From Cryptosporangium arvum DSM 44712 (GTDB lineage: Bacteria > Actinomycetota > Actinomycetes > Mycobacteriales > Cryptosporangiaceae), in assembly GCF_000585375.1 (NCBI RefSeq), contig NZ_KK073874.1, positions 5,239,251 through 5,303,250 of the forward strand: a stretch of 64,000 bases of DNA, given 5' to 3'. Position 1 is the first letter of the stretch; every line of letters starts with the position of its first letter. The translations under genes and the position numbers were made by a program. The notes under the pieces were generated by a model that had not been told where the DNA came from, did not search any database, and saw only the letters and a program-made list of their open reading frames with translations. Below are positions 33,123 to 44,946 of this stretch, one piece after another.

Positions 33123-33885
33123 CGGTACTCCGGGTGATCGAACGGCCGGCCTGGACGGCGGCCCTGGCGGCGGCGCCGAGCAGGCTGGCGTCGTTACTGA
33201 GCAGGGTGAACGTGAAACCGGTCTCGACGGCGTAGCGGGCGGCGTCCGCGGTGGCTCCGCCCGCGTTGCCGACCGGGACGTGCGCGCTCCGCGCGGCGTC
33301 GACGACGTCGGCGACCAGGTCGGCGACGTCGCTACGGCCTTCGCTCACGGACAGGTCGGCGGCGCCGACGAGCAGCGCGTCGATACCGTCGGTCGCGGCG
33401 ATCGCGCCCGCGTTGCGCACGCCCTCGGCGCTCTCGATCTGCGCGATCACCACGACTTCCTCCTGGCCGTACCGGAGGTACTCGGCGCGGGGCAGCGCCC
33501 CCCACTGGCCGGCCCGGCTGGTGGAGCCGACGCCACGGGTGCCCAGCGGCGGGAATCGCACCGCGGTCGCGACCTCGCGGGCCTGCTCGGGGGTGTCGAC
33601 GTGGGGCACCATGATGCCTTCGGCGCCGGAGTCCAGGACCCGCTGGATCAGGCCGGGGTCACGGCCCGGTACCCGCACGATCGGCGCCACCCCGGTGTGC
33701 AGCGCGGTGCCGATCAGCCGGTACGCGGTCTCCAGGTCGACCGGCGAGTGCTCGAGGTCGATCACGACGAAGTCGAAGCCGGCCAGCGCGACCAGCTCGA
33801 CGACCTCCATCGCCGGGATCTTGATCCAGGTGCCGAGCGCCGGGGATTTCCCGAGGGCCGCGCGGAAGAGGCTGGCGCGCGTCAC
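33115..33885 (-). CDS. HpcH/HpaI-family class II aldolase
   Basis: 256 residues from GTG 33885, overlapping the cupin stop. Strand GTWIKIPAMEVVELVALAG, the acid cluster FVVIDLEHSPVD, MVPHVDTPEQAR, and IAQIESAEGVRNA give the divalent-metal site (Glu/Asp) of HpaI/GarL-type aldolases. These cleave 2-oxo-4-hydroxy acids to pyruvate plus an aldehyde. The aldehyde could feed the downstream ADH or aldehyde dehydrogenase. A longer frame in the same phase upstream is a shadow. Confidence 0.92.
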   Translation of the reverse strand: MTRASLFRAALGKSPALGTWIKIPAMEVVELVALAGFDFVVIDLEHSPVDLETAYRLIGTALHTGVAPIVRVPGRDPGLIQRVLDSGAEGIMVPHVDTPEQAREVATAVRFPPLGTRGVGSTSRAGQWGALPRAEYLRYGQEEVVVIAQIESAEGVRNAGAIAATDGIDALLVGAADLSVSEGRSDVADLVADVVDAARSAHVPVGNAGGATADAARYAVETGFTFTLLSNDASLLGAAARAAVQAGRSITRSTDA

Positions 33886-34793
33886 GGGGCAGGGTAGTCG
33901 TCGGCGTTCAACACCCAGCCGCTGGCCGAGAAGTCCACCCGCGGGGGGCCGAAGATGTCGATGAGCTGCTGGTGCTCGCCGATGCCCTGGGTGGTGTGGA
34001 CCGTGGGCGGCGGGATCACGCAGATCGACGGGGTCGCGATCTCGCGGTGCTCGTCCTCGCGCCACTGGGTGGAGTCGGGGCCCCACGGGTACCGGATGTG
34101 GTGCACGAACCGGCCCTTGACCGCGAGCGAGATCTGCTCGAAGTCGTCGTGGTGGTGCGGCGAGAGCTTCTTCACCGGCCGCGGTGCCGACTCCTCGGCC
34201 AGGAAGTTGACCATCAGGTTCGTGGTGCGGAAGATGCGCCCGAACCGGCCCTCGGCGATCGGGGTGTCGACCAGCCGGTAGACCCGCAGCCGGAAGCCGC
34301 CGACCGGGTCCGGCCACGGCACGAGCGGCGCCGCCCGCAGGTCGGGTTCCGCGAACGCCTCGGCGTTGAGCGCCGCCGACGTCAGGTCGGACGCCACCGT
34401 CGAGAACAGCCGGATCAGGACGCCGTCCGCGTCGACGCGGATCGAGCTGTCACCCGGCGGCACCACGACGAACGCCTCTTCGGCGACCGACTGCGTCTCC
34501 TCGCCCGCGGTGACCGTCACCGGCGCGCTGTCGGAGTACATCAGCACCGCGTACTCGTCCGGCTGCCCGGCCCGGTCGAACACGTCCCCGGCGCGCGCCT
34601 CGGTGTACGCCAGCACCAGGTTCGACGCCCGGGCCAGCCAGGTGCGGCTCCCGTTCTCCGCCACCTCGGTCGGTGCGAGCGAGAGGAACTCGATCCACTG
34701 GGAGTTCTTGATCGGCGTCGACGGGTCGACCGTGCGTGCCGGTGCCGCCGCCGCGAGCTTCGAGCGGATGTCGTCCGCCGCGTACGTGGTCAT
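33882..34793 (-). CDS. Cupin-fold protein
   Basis: 303 residues from ATG 34793, overlapping the BKACE stop (ATGA). The C-terminal half has a metal-type cupin motif (KKLSPHHHDDFEQIS, then FVHHIRYPWG and a later ICVIPPPTVHTTQG). The N-terminal half looks like a second, degenerate cupin (AGEETQSVAEEAFVVVPPG). The role may be isomerase, lyase or a dioxygenase in the pathway; no reaction can be assigned. Confidence 0.78.
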   Translation of the reverse strand: MTTYAADDIRSKLAAAAPARTVDPSTPIKNSQWIEFLSLAPTEVAENGSRTWLARASNLVLAYTEARAGDVFDRAGQPDEYAVLMYSDSAPVTVTAGEETQSVAEEAFVVVPPGDSSIRVDADGVLIRLFSTVASDLTSAALNAEAFAEPDLRAAPLVPWPDPVGGFRLRVYRLVDTPIAEGRFGRIFRTTNLMVNFLAEESAPRPVKKLSPHHHDDFEQISLAVKGRFVHHIRYPWGPDSTQWREDEHREIATPSICVIPPPTVHTTQGIGEHQQLIDIFGPPRVDFSASGWVLNADDYPAP

Positions 34794-35722
34794 GATGTGG
34801 TCCTTTCCCCTGCGCCTCGCAGCGCGAGCATCGCCCGCGCCTCGTCGGGAGTAGCGATCTCCTTGCCCAGGTCTTCGACTACCGACCGGATCTTCCGTAC
34901 CTGCTCGGCGTTGCTCGTGGCCAGCTTTCCCTTGCCGATCCACAGGCTGTCCTCGAGCCCGACCCGCACGTTGCCGCCGAGCCAGGCGCTGTGGGTGCCG
35001 AACGCCATCTGGTCGCGGCCGGCGGCGAACGCCGAGAAGTAGTAGTCGTCGCCGAACAGCTTGTCCGCGATCCGAACCATGTGTTCGAGGTTCTCGTGGT
35101 CGGCGCCGATGCCGCCGAGGATCCCGAACACGCCCTGGATCAGCAGCGGCGTGGGGGCCAGGCCACGGTCCACGAAGTGTGCCAGCGAGTACAGGTGCCC
35201 GATGTCGTAGCACTCGTACTCGAACCGCGTGCCGTTCGCGCCGAGCGTCCGCAGCGTGTTCTCGATCCGGTCGAACGAGTTCACGAACGGGTGCGAGTAC
35301 GTGTTGAGCACGTACGGCTTCTCCCAGTCGTGCTTCCACTCGGTCACCTTGTCGGCGATGCCGGAGTACACGAAGTTCATCGACCCCATGTTGAGCGACG
35401 CCAGCTCGGGCTCGAACGTCGTCGCGCCGGCGAGCCGCTGCTCCATCGTCATCGCGGTGGAGCCACCGGTGGTGATGTTGATGACCGCGCCGGTGCGCGC
35501 GACGATCGGCGGCACGATCTCGGCGAAGATCTCCGGCTCCCAGGCCGGCCGGCCGTCGGGGTGCCGGGCGTGCAGGTGCACGATCGCGGACCCGGCCTCG
35601 ACCGACTCCACCGCGGCCTCGACGACGTCGGCCGCGGCCAGCGGCAGGTACGGGCTCTGCGACGGCACGTTCACCGAGCCCGTCACCGCGGTCGTGATGA
35701 TGACTTTCGACGCCCGGCGCAT
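34790..35722 (-). CDS. Beta-keto acid cleavage enzyme (BKACE, DUF849)
   Basis: 310 residues of the 3-keto-5-aminohexanoate cleavage (Kce) family. Members condense a beta-keto acid with acetyl-CoA to give acetoacetate and a new CoA ester. Zinc ligands H49 and H51 lie in VHLHARHPDG, followed by INITTGG and FEYECYDIGH. The substrate specificity pocket is not predictable. Start and stop overlap neighbours, so it is central to this pathway. Named substrate would need structure comparison. Confidence 0.93.
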   Translation of the reverse strand: MRRASKVIITTAVTGSVNVPSQSPYLPLAAADVVEAAVESVEAGSAIVHLHARHPDGRPAWEPEIFAEIVPPIVARTGAVINITTGGSTAMTMEQRLAGATTFEPELASLNMGSMNFVYSGIADKVTEWKHDWEKPYVLNTYSHPFVNSFDRIENTLRTLGANGTRFEYECYDIGHLYSLAHFVDRGLAPTPLLIQGVFGILGGIGADHENLEHMVRIADKLFGDDYYFSAFAAGRDQMAFGTHSAWLGGNVRVGLEDSLWIGKGKLATSNAEQVRKIRSVVEDLGKEIATPDEARAMLALRGAGERTTS

Positions 35723-36642
35723 CAGGGCTTCTCTTCCAGCCCGAGCAGGTAGGCGGTGTTGTGGCAGATCATCTGGCGGATGTCGGCCGCCGGGATCCCG
35801 TGGTCGAGCAGCTGCTGCCCCATGTACAGGTAGGCGTCGACGGGCAGCGGGTTGCCCTTCTGACCGAGGTCGGAGTTGATCACGGTGTGCTCGGGCCCGA
35901 TCTTGCGGATCCAGTTCACGAGCTGCTCGGTCGGCCAGCCGACGGCCTTCACCTCGGGGTTGTACATCGCGAGGTCGTGCTCGACGAAGACGCCGAGCCC
36001 GATCATCTCCTCGATGATCGCGTCGTTCACGTTCACGATGTAGTCGGGGTGGTGCAGCATCATGCGCTTCACCCCGGCCTCGCTCGCGGCCCGGAAGAAC
36101 GCCAGCATCGAGTCCCCGTCGAGGTGGCCGCCGGTGAGCATGATCCCGGCGTCGGCGACCAGCTTGAGCACCAGGCGGGTGTCGGCGCTGATGTCGCCGG
36201 ACTCGTCGTAGATCGAGACTTCCTTCTCGTACAGCTCGCCACCGGCGCTGGGGAACCCGTCACCGTCGCTGTGCGCGCAGATGTGCTGGCCGGCCGAGAC
36301 CGTCGGGCCCCAGACGCAGCGCCCGCCCATGTTGATCGCCAGCGCGGTGGCCGAGGGGTTGATGCCGCCGACCTCGGAGTTCAGCGCGACGCCGCCGTAG
36401 ACCGGCGTCGGAGCGTCCTTGAGCTGGGTCTTCATGGCCAGGACGTCCATGGCCGTGTTGTGGTGGTGGGACTTGACGAGGATCGCGCGCATGTTGATGC
36501 GCGCCCCGTCGTACGAGGCTTCCACGTGGTCGAGCCGGCGCGGGAACGGGCTCGGGCCGGAGTGGCAGTGCAGGTCGACCGCGCCGTCGAGAACCTTTAA
36601 CAGCGCGGCCGACGGAGCCGATGCCTCTGCAGTGGTGGCCAT
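35722..36642 (-). CDS. DUF6282-like metal-dependent hydrolase
   Basis: 306 residues; the ATG follows a GGAGG site. Amidohydrolase-like metal motifs: DLHCHSGPSPFPRR (HxH), LVKSHHHNTAMD, MLHHPDYIV and FVEHDLAMYNP, ending NSDLGQKGNPLP. This is the pattern of DUF6282 proteins, barrel hydrolases found in catabolic operons. First gene of the leftward operon, divergent from the ABC importer, so probably the first hydrolytic step after uptake (inference). Confidence 0.8.
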   Translation of the reverse strand: MATTAEASAPSAALLKVLDGAVDLHCHSGPSPFPRRLDHVEASYDGARINMRAILVKSHHHNTAMDVLAMKTQLKDAPTPVYGGVALNSEVGGINPSATALAINMGGRCVWGPTVSAGQHICAHSDGDGFPSAGGELYEKEVSIYDESGDISADTRLVLKLVADAGIMLTGGHLDGDSMLAFFRAASEAGVKRMMLHHPDYIVNVNDAIIEEMIGLGVFVEHDLAMYNPEVKAVGWPTEQLVNWIRKIGPEHTVINSDLGQKGNPLPVDAYLYMGQQLLDHGIPAADIRQMICHNTAYLLGLEEKP

Positions 36643-36846
36643 GCGGACGCCTCCATCGTTTGTTCATATCGCGTACTGCGTGTGCACACTACGGACAATA
36701 GAAGTCCCAGTCCAGACCCCCATACGTGCACTTTGGGATGCGCGTTCCGGCTGTGAGTTCACATTGCGAGTTCGACGGTTGCATGTTGAACTTCCGCCTG
36801 CTTCACTGTCGGAACTCTGAGACACCGACCACAGGAGGCGGACGAA
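36643..36846. promoter_or_regulatory. Divergent control region of the catabolic/uptake locus
   Basis: 204 bases without a gene between the DUF6282-like gene and the permease. It contains a perfect palindrome GTGTGCACAC (36680-36689) and a weaker inverted repeat GTTCGAC-N8-GTTGAAC (36770-36791). An AGGAGG ribosome site lies just ahead of the permease ATG 36847. The IclR protein encoded in the rightward operon is the likely binder; which repeat it uses is not known. Confidence 0.5.
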
Positions 36847-37743
36847 ATGAGCGTCGAGCAGCGCGGGAGCCCTCCCGCCCCGGCCAAGCGGTGGCGCACG
36901 CCGAGCCCGCAGTGGCTGCTCGTGCTCCCGGCGCTGGCCCTGCTGACGGGGATCCTGCTGGTGCCGTTGGGCCGCAGCGTCGCCACCAGCGTGGGATCGC
37001 CGGAGTTCACCCTCGAGCACTACAAGACGCTGTTCACTGACGGGGTCACGCTGACCGTGCTGCTGCGCACCGCGGGCACGGCCGCCGCGGTCACGGTGAT
37101 CGCACTGGCGCTCGGTTATCCGTACGCGTACGTGATGACCCGGGTCGGGCCCCGCCTGCGCGGCGTGCTGATGGTCGTCGTCCTGGTGCCGTTCTGGACG
37201 TCGGTCATGGCGCGCAACTTCGCGTGGATCATCATCCTGCAGCGCAACGGCCCCGTGCACTCGTTCTTCAAGCTGTTCGGGCTGGACATCGTGCTCTACC
37301 AGAGCGTCGGCGGCGTCACGATCGCGATGAGCCAGGTGCTGCTGCCGTTCATGGTGCTCCCGCTCTACACCGCGCTGGCCGGCATCGACCGCAAGCTGCT
37401 GCTGGCCGCCCGCGGGCTCGGCTCGCACCCGGTCAAGGCGTTCTGGAAGATCTACTGGCCGCTCTCGCGCGGCGGCGTGGTCTCCGGCCTGATCCTCGTC
37501 TTCACGCTCAGCCTGGGCTTCTACGTCACGCCGGCGCTCGTCGGCGCGCCGCAGCAGTCGCTCGTCGCGCAGCTGCTCGGTCAGCGCACAACCCAGCTGC
37601 TCGACTTCGAGGGCGCCAGCGCACTCGGGCTGGTCGTGCTCGTCGTCTCGCTGGTGCTCGTGGCGTGGGCCAACCGCGTGGGCGGCACGATCTCGGCGAT
37701 CGGCGCCGTCGCCTCCACCGCCCCGGAGAAGAGCCGCTCATGA
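36847..37743 (+). CDS. ABC transporter permease (PotB-like)
   Basis: 298 residues with about six membrane helices. The EAA loop reads LLLAARGLGSHPVKAFWKIYWPL, the contact site for the ATPase. The sequence style (start with WLLVLPALALL, RNFAWIIILQRNGPVH) is that of spermidine/putrescine-type importers. First gene of the importer operon. AGGAGG precedes the ATG, and the stop overlaps the second permease start (ATGA). Confidence 0.93.
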   Translation: MSVEQRGSPPAPAKRWRTPSPQWLLVLPALALLTGILLVPLGRSVATSVGSPEFTLEHYKTLFTDGVTLTVLLRTAGTAAAVTVIALALGYPYAYVMTRVGPRLRGVLMVVVLVPFWTSVMARNFAWIIILQRNGPVHSFFKLFGLDIVLYQSVGGVTIAMSQVLLPFMVLPLYTALAGIDRKLLLAARGLGSHPVKAFWKIYWPLSRGGVVSGLILVFTLSLGFYVTPALVGAPQQSLVAQLLGQRTTQLLDFEGASALGLVVLVVSLVLVAWANRVGGTISAIGAVASTAPEKSRS

Positions 37744-38573
37744 CCTCGACGCTAGAAGCGCCCGCGCCGGCCCGGAAGAAGGATCGGGGCGTCGACCCCG
37801 TTCCCTGGTGGCTGAAGCTGGTCGCGGTCGTCGTCGGCCTCTACTTCATCCTGCCGACGCTCTTCGTGATCCCGATGAGCTTCAGCCGGGCGACGACGTT
37901 CCAGTTCCCCCCGAAGGGCTTCTCGCTCGCCCTGTACGAGAACTTCTTCACCAACCCGGTCTGGCTCGACGCCCTGCGCAACTCGGTCGTCGTCGCGCTG
38001 CTGGCGTCGCTGCTGGCCACGGTCGTCGGCACCGCCGCCGCACTCGGCCTGCACAACCTGCAGGGGCGGCTGGCCCGGTTCGCCCGCACGATGCTGATGA
38101 TCTCGATCGTCACCCCGGCGATCGTCATCGCGGTCGCCGTGTACATCTCGTTCCTGCAGTGGCAGCTGGTCGGCACGCTGGCCGGGTACGTCCTGGCACA
38201 CGCGGCGATCGGTGTGCCGTTCGTGCTGGTCGCGGTCACCAGCGCGCTGGGTGGCTTCGACCCGAAGCTGCTCCGCGCGTCGGCCTCGCTCGGCGCTCCG
38301 CCGGTGCGCACGTTCCTGCGGGTCACGATGCCGCTGATCAGCCGGGGCATCGTGACGGGTGCGGTGTTCGCGTTCGTCACCTCGTTCGACGAGGTCGTCA
38401 TCGCCCTCTTCCTGCGCTCGCCGGCGCTCCAGACGCTGCCGGTGCAGATGTACAACTCCGTGACCGTCGAGATCGACCCGACGATCGCCGCCTCGTCCAG
38501 CGTCGTGGTCACCGCCGTGACCACCGCCTGTCTGATCCTGCAGTTCGTGGGCAGCCGCCGGAAGTCCCGTTAG
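37740..38573 (+). CDS. ABC transporter permease (PotC-like)
   Basis: 277 residues, about six membrane helices (first at WLKLVAVVVGLYFILPTLFV), periplasmic FPPKGFSLALYENFF and the EAA loop RASASLGAPPVRTFLRVTMPL. Pairs with the PotB-like permease to form the channel. ATG 37740 overlaps the preceding stop. A longer frame in this phase is a shadow of the first permease. Confidence 0.93.
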   Translation: MTSTLEAPAPARKKDRGVDPVPWWLKLVAVVVGLYFILPTLFVIPMSFSRATTFQFPPKGFSLALYENFFTNPVWLDALRNSVVVALLASLLATVVGTAAALGLHNLQGRLARFARTMLMISIVTPAIVIAVAVYISFLQWQLVGTLAGYVLAHAAIGVPFVLVAVTSALGGFDPKLLRASASLGAPPVRTFLRVTMPLISRGIVTGAVFAFVTSFDEVVIALFLRSPALQTLPVQMYNSVTVEIDPTIAASSSVVVTAVTTACLILQFVGSRRKSR

Positions 38574-38581
38574 GAACCCCC

Positions 38582-39658
38582 ATGTCTGTCGAAGCAACCA
38601 CCACGACCACCAGCACCGGCATCCGGCTGGAGCGCGTCACCAAGAGCTACGGTCTGCCGACGCCGGCCGTCGACGACGTGTCGCTGAGCATCGAGCCGGG
38701 CGAGTTCATGACGCTGCTCGGGCCCAGCGGCTCGGGGAAGACGACGACGCTCAACCTCATCGCGGGCTTCGAGACGCTCACGGCGGGCACGATCGCGTTC
38801 GACGGCGCCGACGTGAGCAGCCTGCCGCCGCACAAACGCGACCTCGGCATGCTGTTCCAGAACTACGCGCTGTTCCCGCACATGACCGTGGCGCAGAACG
38901 TGGCCTACCCGCTGCAGGAGCGCAAGCTCCCCAAGCCCGAGATCACCAGGAAAGTCGCCGAGGTGCTCGAGCTCGTGCAGCTGACCGGGCGCGACGGCCA
39001 CCACCCGAACCAGCTCTCCGGTGGCCAGCAGCAGCGGGTCGCGCTGGCCCGCGCGATCGTGTTCGACCCGAAGGCCCTGCTGCTCGACGAGCCGCTCGGC
39101 GCGCTCGACCGCAACCTGCGCGGCACGCTCCAGGCCGAGATCCGCCGGATCCACCGCGAGGTCGGCACGACGTTCGTCTTCGTCACGCACGACCAGGAAG
39201 AGGCGATGAACCTCTCCGACCGGATCGCGCTGTTCAACAACGGCCGGATCGAACAGGTCGGCACCCCGGAAGACCTCTACCAGCGTCCGGAGACGCTCTT
39301 CGCGGCCCGTTTCCTCGGCGACTCGAACGTCTTCGAGCTCGAGCAGGCCCCCGACGGCGACAAGGTCCGCTGGGAGGACAACGTGTGGGCGTCCGGGCCG
39401 GGCGCCGGCTCCGCGCTCGTCGTCCGCCCGGAGGACGTGCGGCTCAGCGACGGTGAGACGCCCCCCGGCGCGAACGCGGTGAGCGCCACGATCCGCGACC
39501 TCGAGTACCTCGGCTCGTACCGGATGGCCGTGCTGTCGCTCGGCCGCTCCGGCGTGACCGGCAAGGCCCGGCTCGACGCGTCGCAGTCCGATCTCACGCT
39601 CGGTCAGCCGGTCACCGCGTGGTGGCCGGTCGATCGCCAGCGTCTCGTAGCCCTCTGA
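38582..39658 (+). CDS. ABC transporter ATP-binding protein (PotA-like)
   Basis: 358 residues. Walker [12 protein letters not shown] loop [11 protein letters not shown], signature LSGGQQQR, Walker [13 protein letters not shown] and switch [10 protein letters not shown]-terminal TOBE domain ([22 protein letters not shown]) is typical of spermidine/putrescine and Fe3+ importers. It powers the two permeases. Nine bases after the second permease stop. Confidence 0.95.
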   Translation: MSVEATTTTTSTGIRLERVTKSYGLPTPAVDDVSLSIEPGEFMTLLGPSGSGKTTTLNLIAGFETLTAGTIAFDGADVSSLPPHKRDLGMLFQNYALFPHMTVAQNVAYPLQERKLPKPEITRKVAEVLELVQLTGRDGHHPNQLSGGQQQRVALARAIVFDPKALLLDEPLGALDRNLRGTLQAEIRRIHREVGTTFVFVTHDQEEAMNLSDRIALFNNGRIEQVGTPEDLYQRPETLFAARFLGDSNVFELEQAPDGDKVRWEDNVWASGPGAGSALVVRPEDVRLSDGETPPGANAVSATIRDLEYLGSYRMAVLSLGRSGVTGKARLDASQSDLTLGQPVTAWWPVDRQRLVAL

Positions 39659-39693
39659 CCAACCCCTCTCCCCACCCCCTGAAAGAGGCAACG

Positions 39694-40758
39694 ATGCCCA
39701 GACGTCTGTTGGCCGTGGTCAGCACGGTCCTCGCCGTGAGCCTGCTCGCCGCGTGCGGCGGCGGTGACGCCGCCGAGAACGACCCGGACGGCAAGGTCAC
39801 CCTCACCTTCACCGGTTACGGCGGCGACGGCCAGAAGGCCATGATCGCCTCGTACCAGAAGCCCTACACCGCCGAGCACTCCAACGTCAGCTTCGTCAAC
39901 ACCTCCCCGCCCGACGTGGCGCAGGTGAAGGCCCAGGTGCTGAGCAAGTCGGTGAAGTGGGACGTCGTCGCGGTCGCGCCGGCCGCCGCCACCCAGAACT
40001 GCGGCAAGCTGTTCGAGGAGCTCGACTTCTCCGACCTGAAGGACAAGGGCGACCTGGTCGAGGGCACGGTCGGCAAGTGCTACCTGGGTAACTGGATCAA
40101 CGCGAACCCGATCGCCTACCGCACCGACGCGTTCCCCGACGCGGCCAAGGCCCCGAAGACCGTCGCGGACTTCTTCGACGTGAAGAAGTTCCCCGGCAAG
40201 CGCGGTGTGCTGACGAACATCCAGAACGGTGTGCTGGAGTACGCGTCGCTCGCCGACGGCGTCGCGCCGGACCAGATGTACCCGCTCGACGTGCCGCGTG
40301 CGCTGAAGAAGCTCGACACGATCCGCAGCCAGACGACGTTCGCGCCGAACGTGGGTGCGCTCCAGCAGGCCGTCGGCGCGGGCCAGGTCGACATGTTCAT
40401 CCTTCCGGACTCGCGTCTGGTGCCGCTGATGAACGCCGGCACGAAGATCACGGTCACCTGGGACGTCACGGTCACCGCGCTGAACGCGTTCGCGATTCCG
40501 AAGGGATCGCCGAACAAGGAGGCCGCGCGCCGGTTCATCGAGACCGTCGTCTCCCCGCCGTCGGTCGAAGCGATCTCCGAGGCGCTGGGCACCCAGCCCA
40601 TCAACAAGGCCGCCAAGGCCAAGCTGACCGAGAACGCGCTGAAGGTCCAGGTGGCCGGTCCGCAGAACACCGGCAAGGTCGTCCAGCAGGACGTCGACTG
40701 GTATTCGAAGAACTTCGATCAGGTCAACACGCAGGTCAACAACTGGCTCGTAGGCTAG
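39694..40758 (+). CDS. Extracellular solute-binding lipoprotein (PotD-like)
   Basis: 354 residues from ATG 39694 behind GAAAGAGG. It has a signal with lipobox LLAAC (Cys anchors it outside the membrane) and a type 2 periplasmic-binding fold (VTLTFTGYGGDGQKAMIASY, KWDVVAVAPAA, late LGTQPINK). It brings the substrate of the locus to the PotABC-like importer. Binding-site residues give no clear polyamine signature, so the ligand is open. Confidence 0.93.
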   Translation: MPRRLLAVVSTVLAVSLLAACGGGDAAENDPDGKVTLTFTGYGGDGQKAMIASYQKPYTAEHSNVSFVNTSPPDVAQVKAQVLSKSVKWDVVAVAPAAATQNCGKLFEELDFSDLKDKGDLVEGTVGKCYLGNWINANPIAYRTDAFPDAAKAPKTVADFFDVKKFPGKRGVLTNIQNGVLEYASLADGVAPDQMYPLDVPRALKKLDTIRSQTTFAPNVGALQQAVGAGQVDMFILPDSRLVPLMNAGTKITVTWDVTVTALNAFAIPKGSPNKEAARRFIETVVSPPSVEAISEALGTQPINKAAKAKLTENALKVQVAGPQNTGKVVQQDVDWYSKNFDQVNTQVNNWLVG

Positions 40759-40766
40759 GAAAGAAC

Positions 40767-41525
40767 ATGGCGAACTCAGACCCGAGCGATGTCTCGACCT
40801 CCGACATCCAGGCGGTCACCCGCGTCGGCCAGATCTGTGCGCTCTTCGGGCCCAGAATCCCGGAGTTGACGGCGGCCGACGTCGCCGACCGCACCGGACT
40901 GAACCGCACGACGGCGTACCGGTACTGCGCGTCGATGGTCGCCGCCGGCATCCTCGAGCGTGGCACCCGGCGCGGCACGTTCGCGCTCGGCCCGCTCATG
41001 CTGGACCTCGGGGCCCTGGCCCTCGGGCGCCAGCGGGTCGTCGAGATCGCCCGTCCTTACCTGCAGAAGCTGAGGACCGCCGTCCGCATGACGGCGGTGC
41101 TCAGCGTCGCCGGCGCCCACGGGCCGATCGTGGCGCTCGTCGAGGAGGACACCAGCCGGGTGGTGGTGATGACCGTGCTTCCGGGGACGAAGCTCGACGT
41201 CACCGCCGCGCAGACCCGGCTGTTCCTCGCCCACGCCGACGCGTCGGCGACCGATGACCTGCTCGCGGACCTGTCCCCGGTCGAGCGCGTCCGCCTGGAG
41301 GCGGACGTGCGGTCGGCCCGCGAGCAGGGCTTCAGCTTCGTCCGGCCGCCCGGGGGCCCGACCGCGGTGGCCGCGCCGATCTTCGACGCCAACGGCCTGT
41401 GCGCGACCGTGGCGATCCTCTCCGCGGGCGACATCCCCGACCTGTCCCCCGCGCTCGAACACCTCCTGGCCACCGCCGGGGGGCTGAGCGACGAACTAGG
41501 AGCCGCCCGTGCCGCCGAAGTATGA
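40767..41525 (+). CDS. IclR-family transcriptional regulator
   Basis: 252 residues. N-terminal winged helix (ELTAADVADRTGLNRTTAYR, GTRRGTFALGPLML) and C-terminal ligand domain (RPYLQKLRTAVRMTAVLSV, AAPIFDANGLCATVAI). IclR proteins sense small carboxylic acids. It is cotranscribed with the importer and probably controls the divergent promoters at 36643-36846. Its 3' end overlaps the next gene by 17 bases. Confidence 0.92.
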   Translation: MANSDPSDVSTSDIQAVTRVGQICALFGPRIPELTAADVADRTGLNRTTAYRYCASMVAAGILERGTRRGTFALGPLMLDLGALALGRQRVVEIARPYLQKLRTAVRMTAVLSVAGAHGPIVALVEEDTSRVVVMTVLPGTKLDVTAAQTRLFLAHADASATDDLLADLSPVERVRLEADVRSAREQGFSFVRPPGGPTAVAAPIFDANGLCATVAILSAGDIPDLSPALEHLLATAGGLSDELGAARAAEV

Positions 41526-42477
41526 CGACCTGGCTTCGGCCGACCCGCCGTACTCCAGCTGGGAGTACTTCGGCCGGGAGGACCAGCGGGGCACGATCAA
41601 CTTCCTCACCCCCGAGCGGGTGGCGGCGGCCGCACGGCTCGTGCGTACCGGCAAGCAGATCGGGCTCGACTACCCGGTGAACGCGTTCGAGCCCTATCCG
41701 ACCGGCACCCGGCCGGCCACCCGCCACCACGTCTTCGCGAACAACGAGTTCCACCGCGACGACTGGATCGACTCGTTCTACCTGCAGTCCACGTCCCAGG
41801 TGGACTCGCTGCGCCACATCGGACACCCCGCGCACGGCTTCTACAACGGCCGGTCGCCGTCCCAGAACGACGCCGGCTCCACCGACCTGGGGATCCACGT
41901 CTGGGCGTCGACGGGCATCGCGGGGCGGGGGGTGCTGCTGGACGTCGAGCGGTACTTCCCCGGGCCCGGCTACGACCACGAGACGACGATCCCCCTCGAC
42001 GTCGCGACGCTCGACGCGGTCGCCGACGCGCAGGGCGTGACCTGGTCGGGCGGGGAGATCCTGCTGCTGCACACCGGGTGGGCCGAGCACTTCCTCGCCG
42101 CACCGGCCGACGAGCGGGCCCGGATCAAGAACCGGTCACCCGGGCTGGCCCAGCGCCAGGAGATCGTGCGCTGGCTCTGGGACCACGAGATCGCGCTGGT
42201 CGCGTCGGACAACCTGGCGGTCGAGGCCGATCCGGTGGTCGATTCGGATTTCCGGATCCCCGGGGCCCGGCCGCCCGAGCGGGGCGTGAACCACGACGGC
42301 ATGCTCCACCGGCCGCTGATCGCGCTGCTGGGGATGGCGATGGGCGAGATGTGGAAGCTCGACGAGCTCGCCGAGGACTGCGCCGCCGACGGCCGCTACG
42401 ACTTCCTCCTGACCTGCAAGCCGCTGCACCTCATCGGGGGTGTCGGCTCCCCGGCGAACGCGATCGCCCTGAAGTGA
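41509..42477 (+). CDS. Cyclase-family (KynB-like) metal-dependent hydrolase
   Basis: 322 residues from GTG 41509. PF04199-type fold like arylformamidase KynB. The usual HTGTHxDxxxH motif appears as STSQVDSLRHIGH here, with the first His replaced by Ser. The later LLHTGWAEHF and a conserved His/Glu region are kept. It is long for KynB (~210) and matches the larger 'cyclase family' members of catabolic loci. It acts on an amide, lactone or formamide of the imported compound (inference). Confidence 0.85.
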   Translation: MPPKYDDLASADPPYSSWEYFGREDQRGTINFLTPERVAAAARLVRTGKQIGLDYPVNAFEPYPTGTRPATRHHVFANNEFHRDDWIDSFYLQSTSQVDSLRHIGHPAHGFYNGRSPSQNDAGSTDLGIHVWASTGIAGRGVLLDVERYFPGPGYDHETTIPLDVATLDAVADAQGVTWSGGEILLLHTGWAEHFLAAPADERARIKNRSPGLAQRQEIVRWLWDHEIALVASDNLAVEADPVVDSDFRIPGARPPERGVNHDGMLHRPLIALLGMAMGEMWKLDELAEDCAADGRYDFLLTCKPLHLIGGVGSPANAIALK

Positions 42478-42518
42478 TCAATCGTTTTTCTTGACCTCGT
42501 CGTGGCACGATCGCGGGC

Positions 42519-44882
<2,364 letters not shown>

Positions 44883-44946
44883 TCGCCGCGCTCGATGGCA
44901 CCCATACGGATCAGTCATTTCCCCGGCCGGCCCACCCGGCCCGAGG

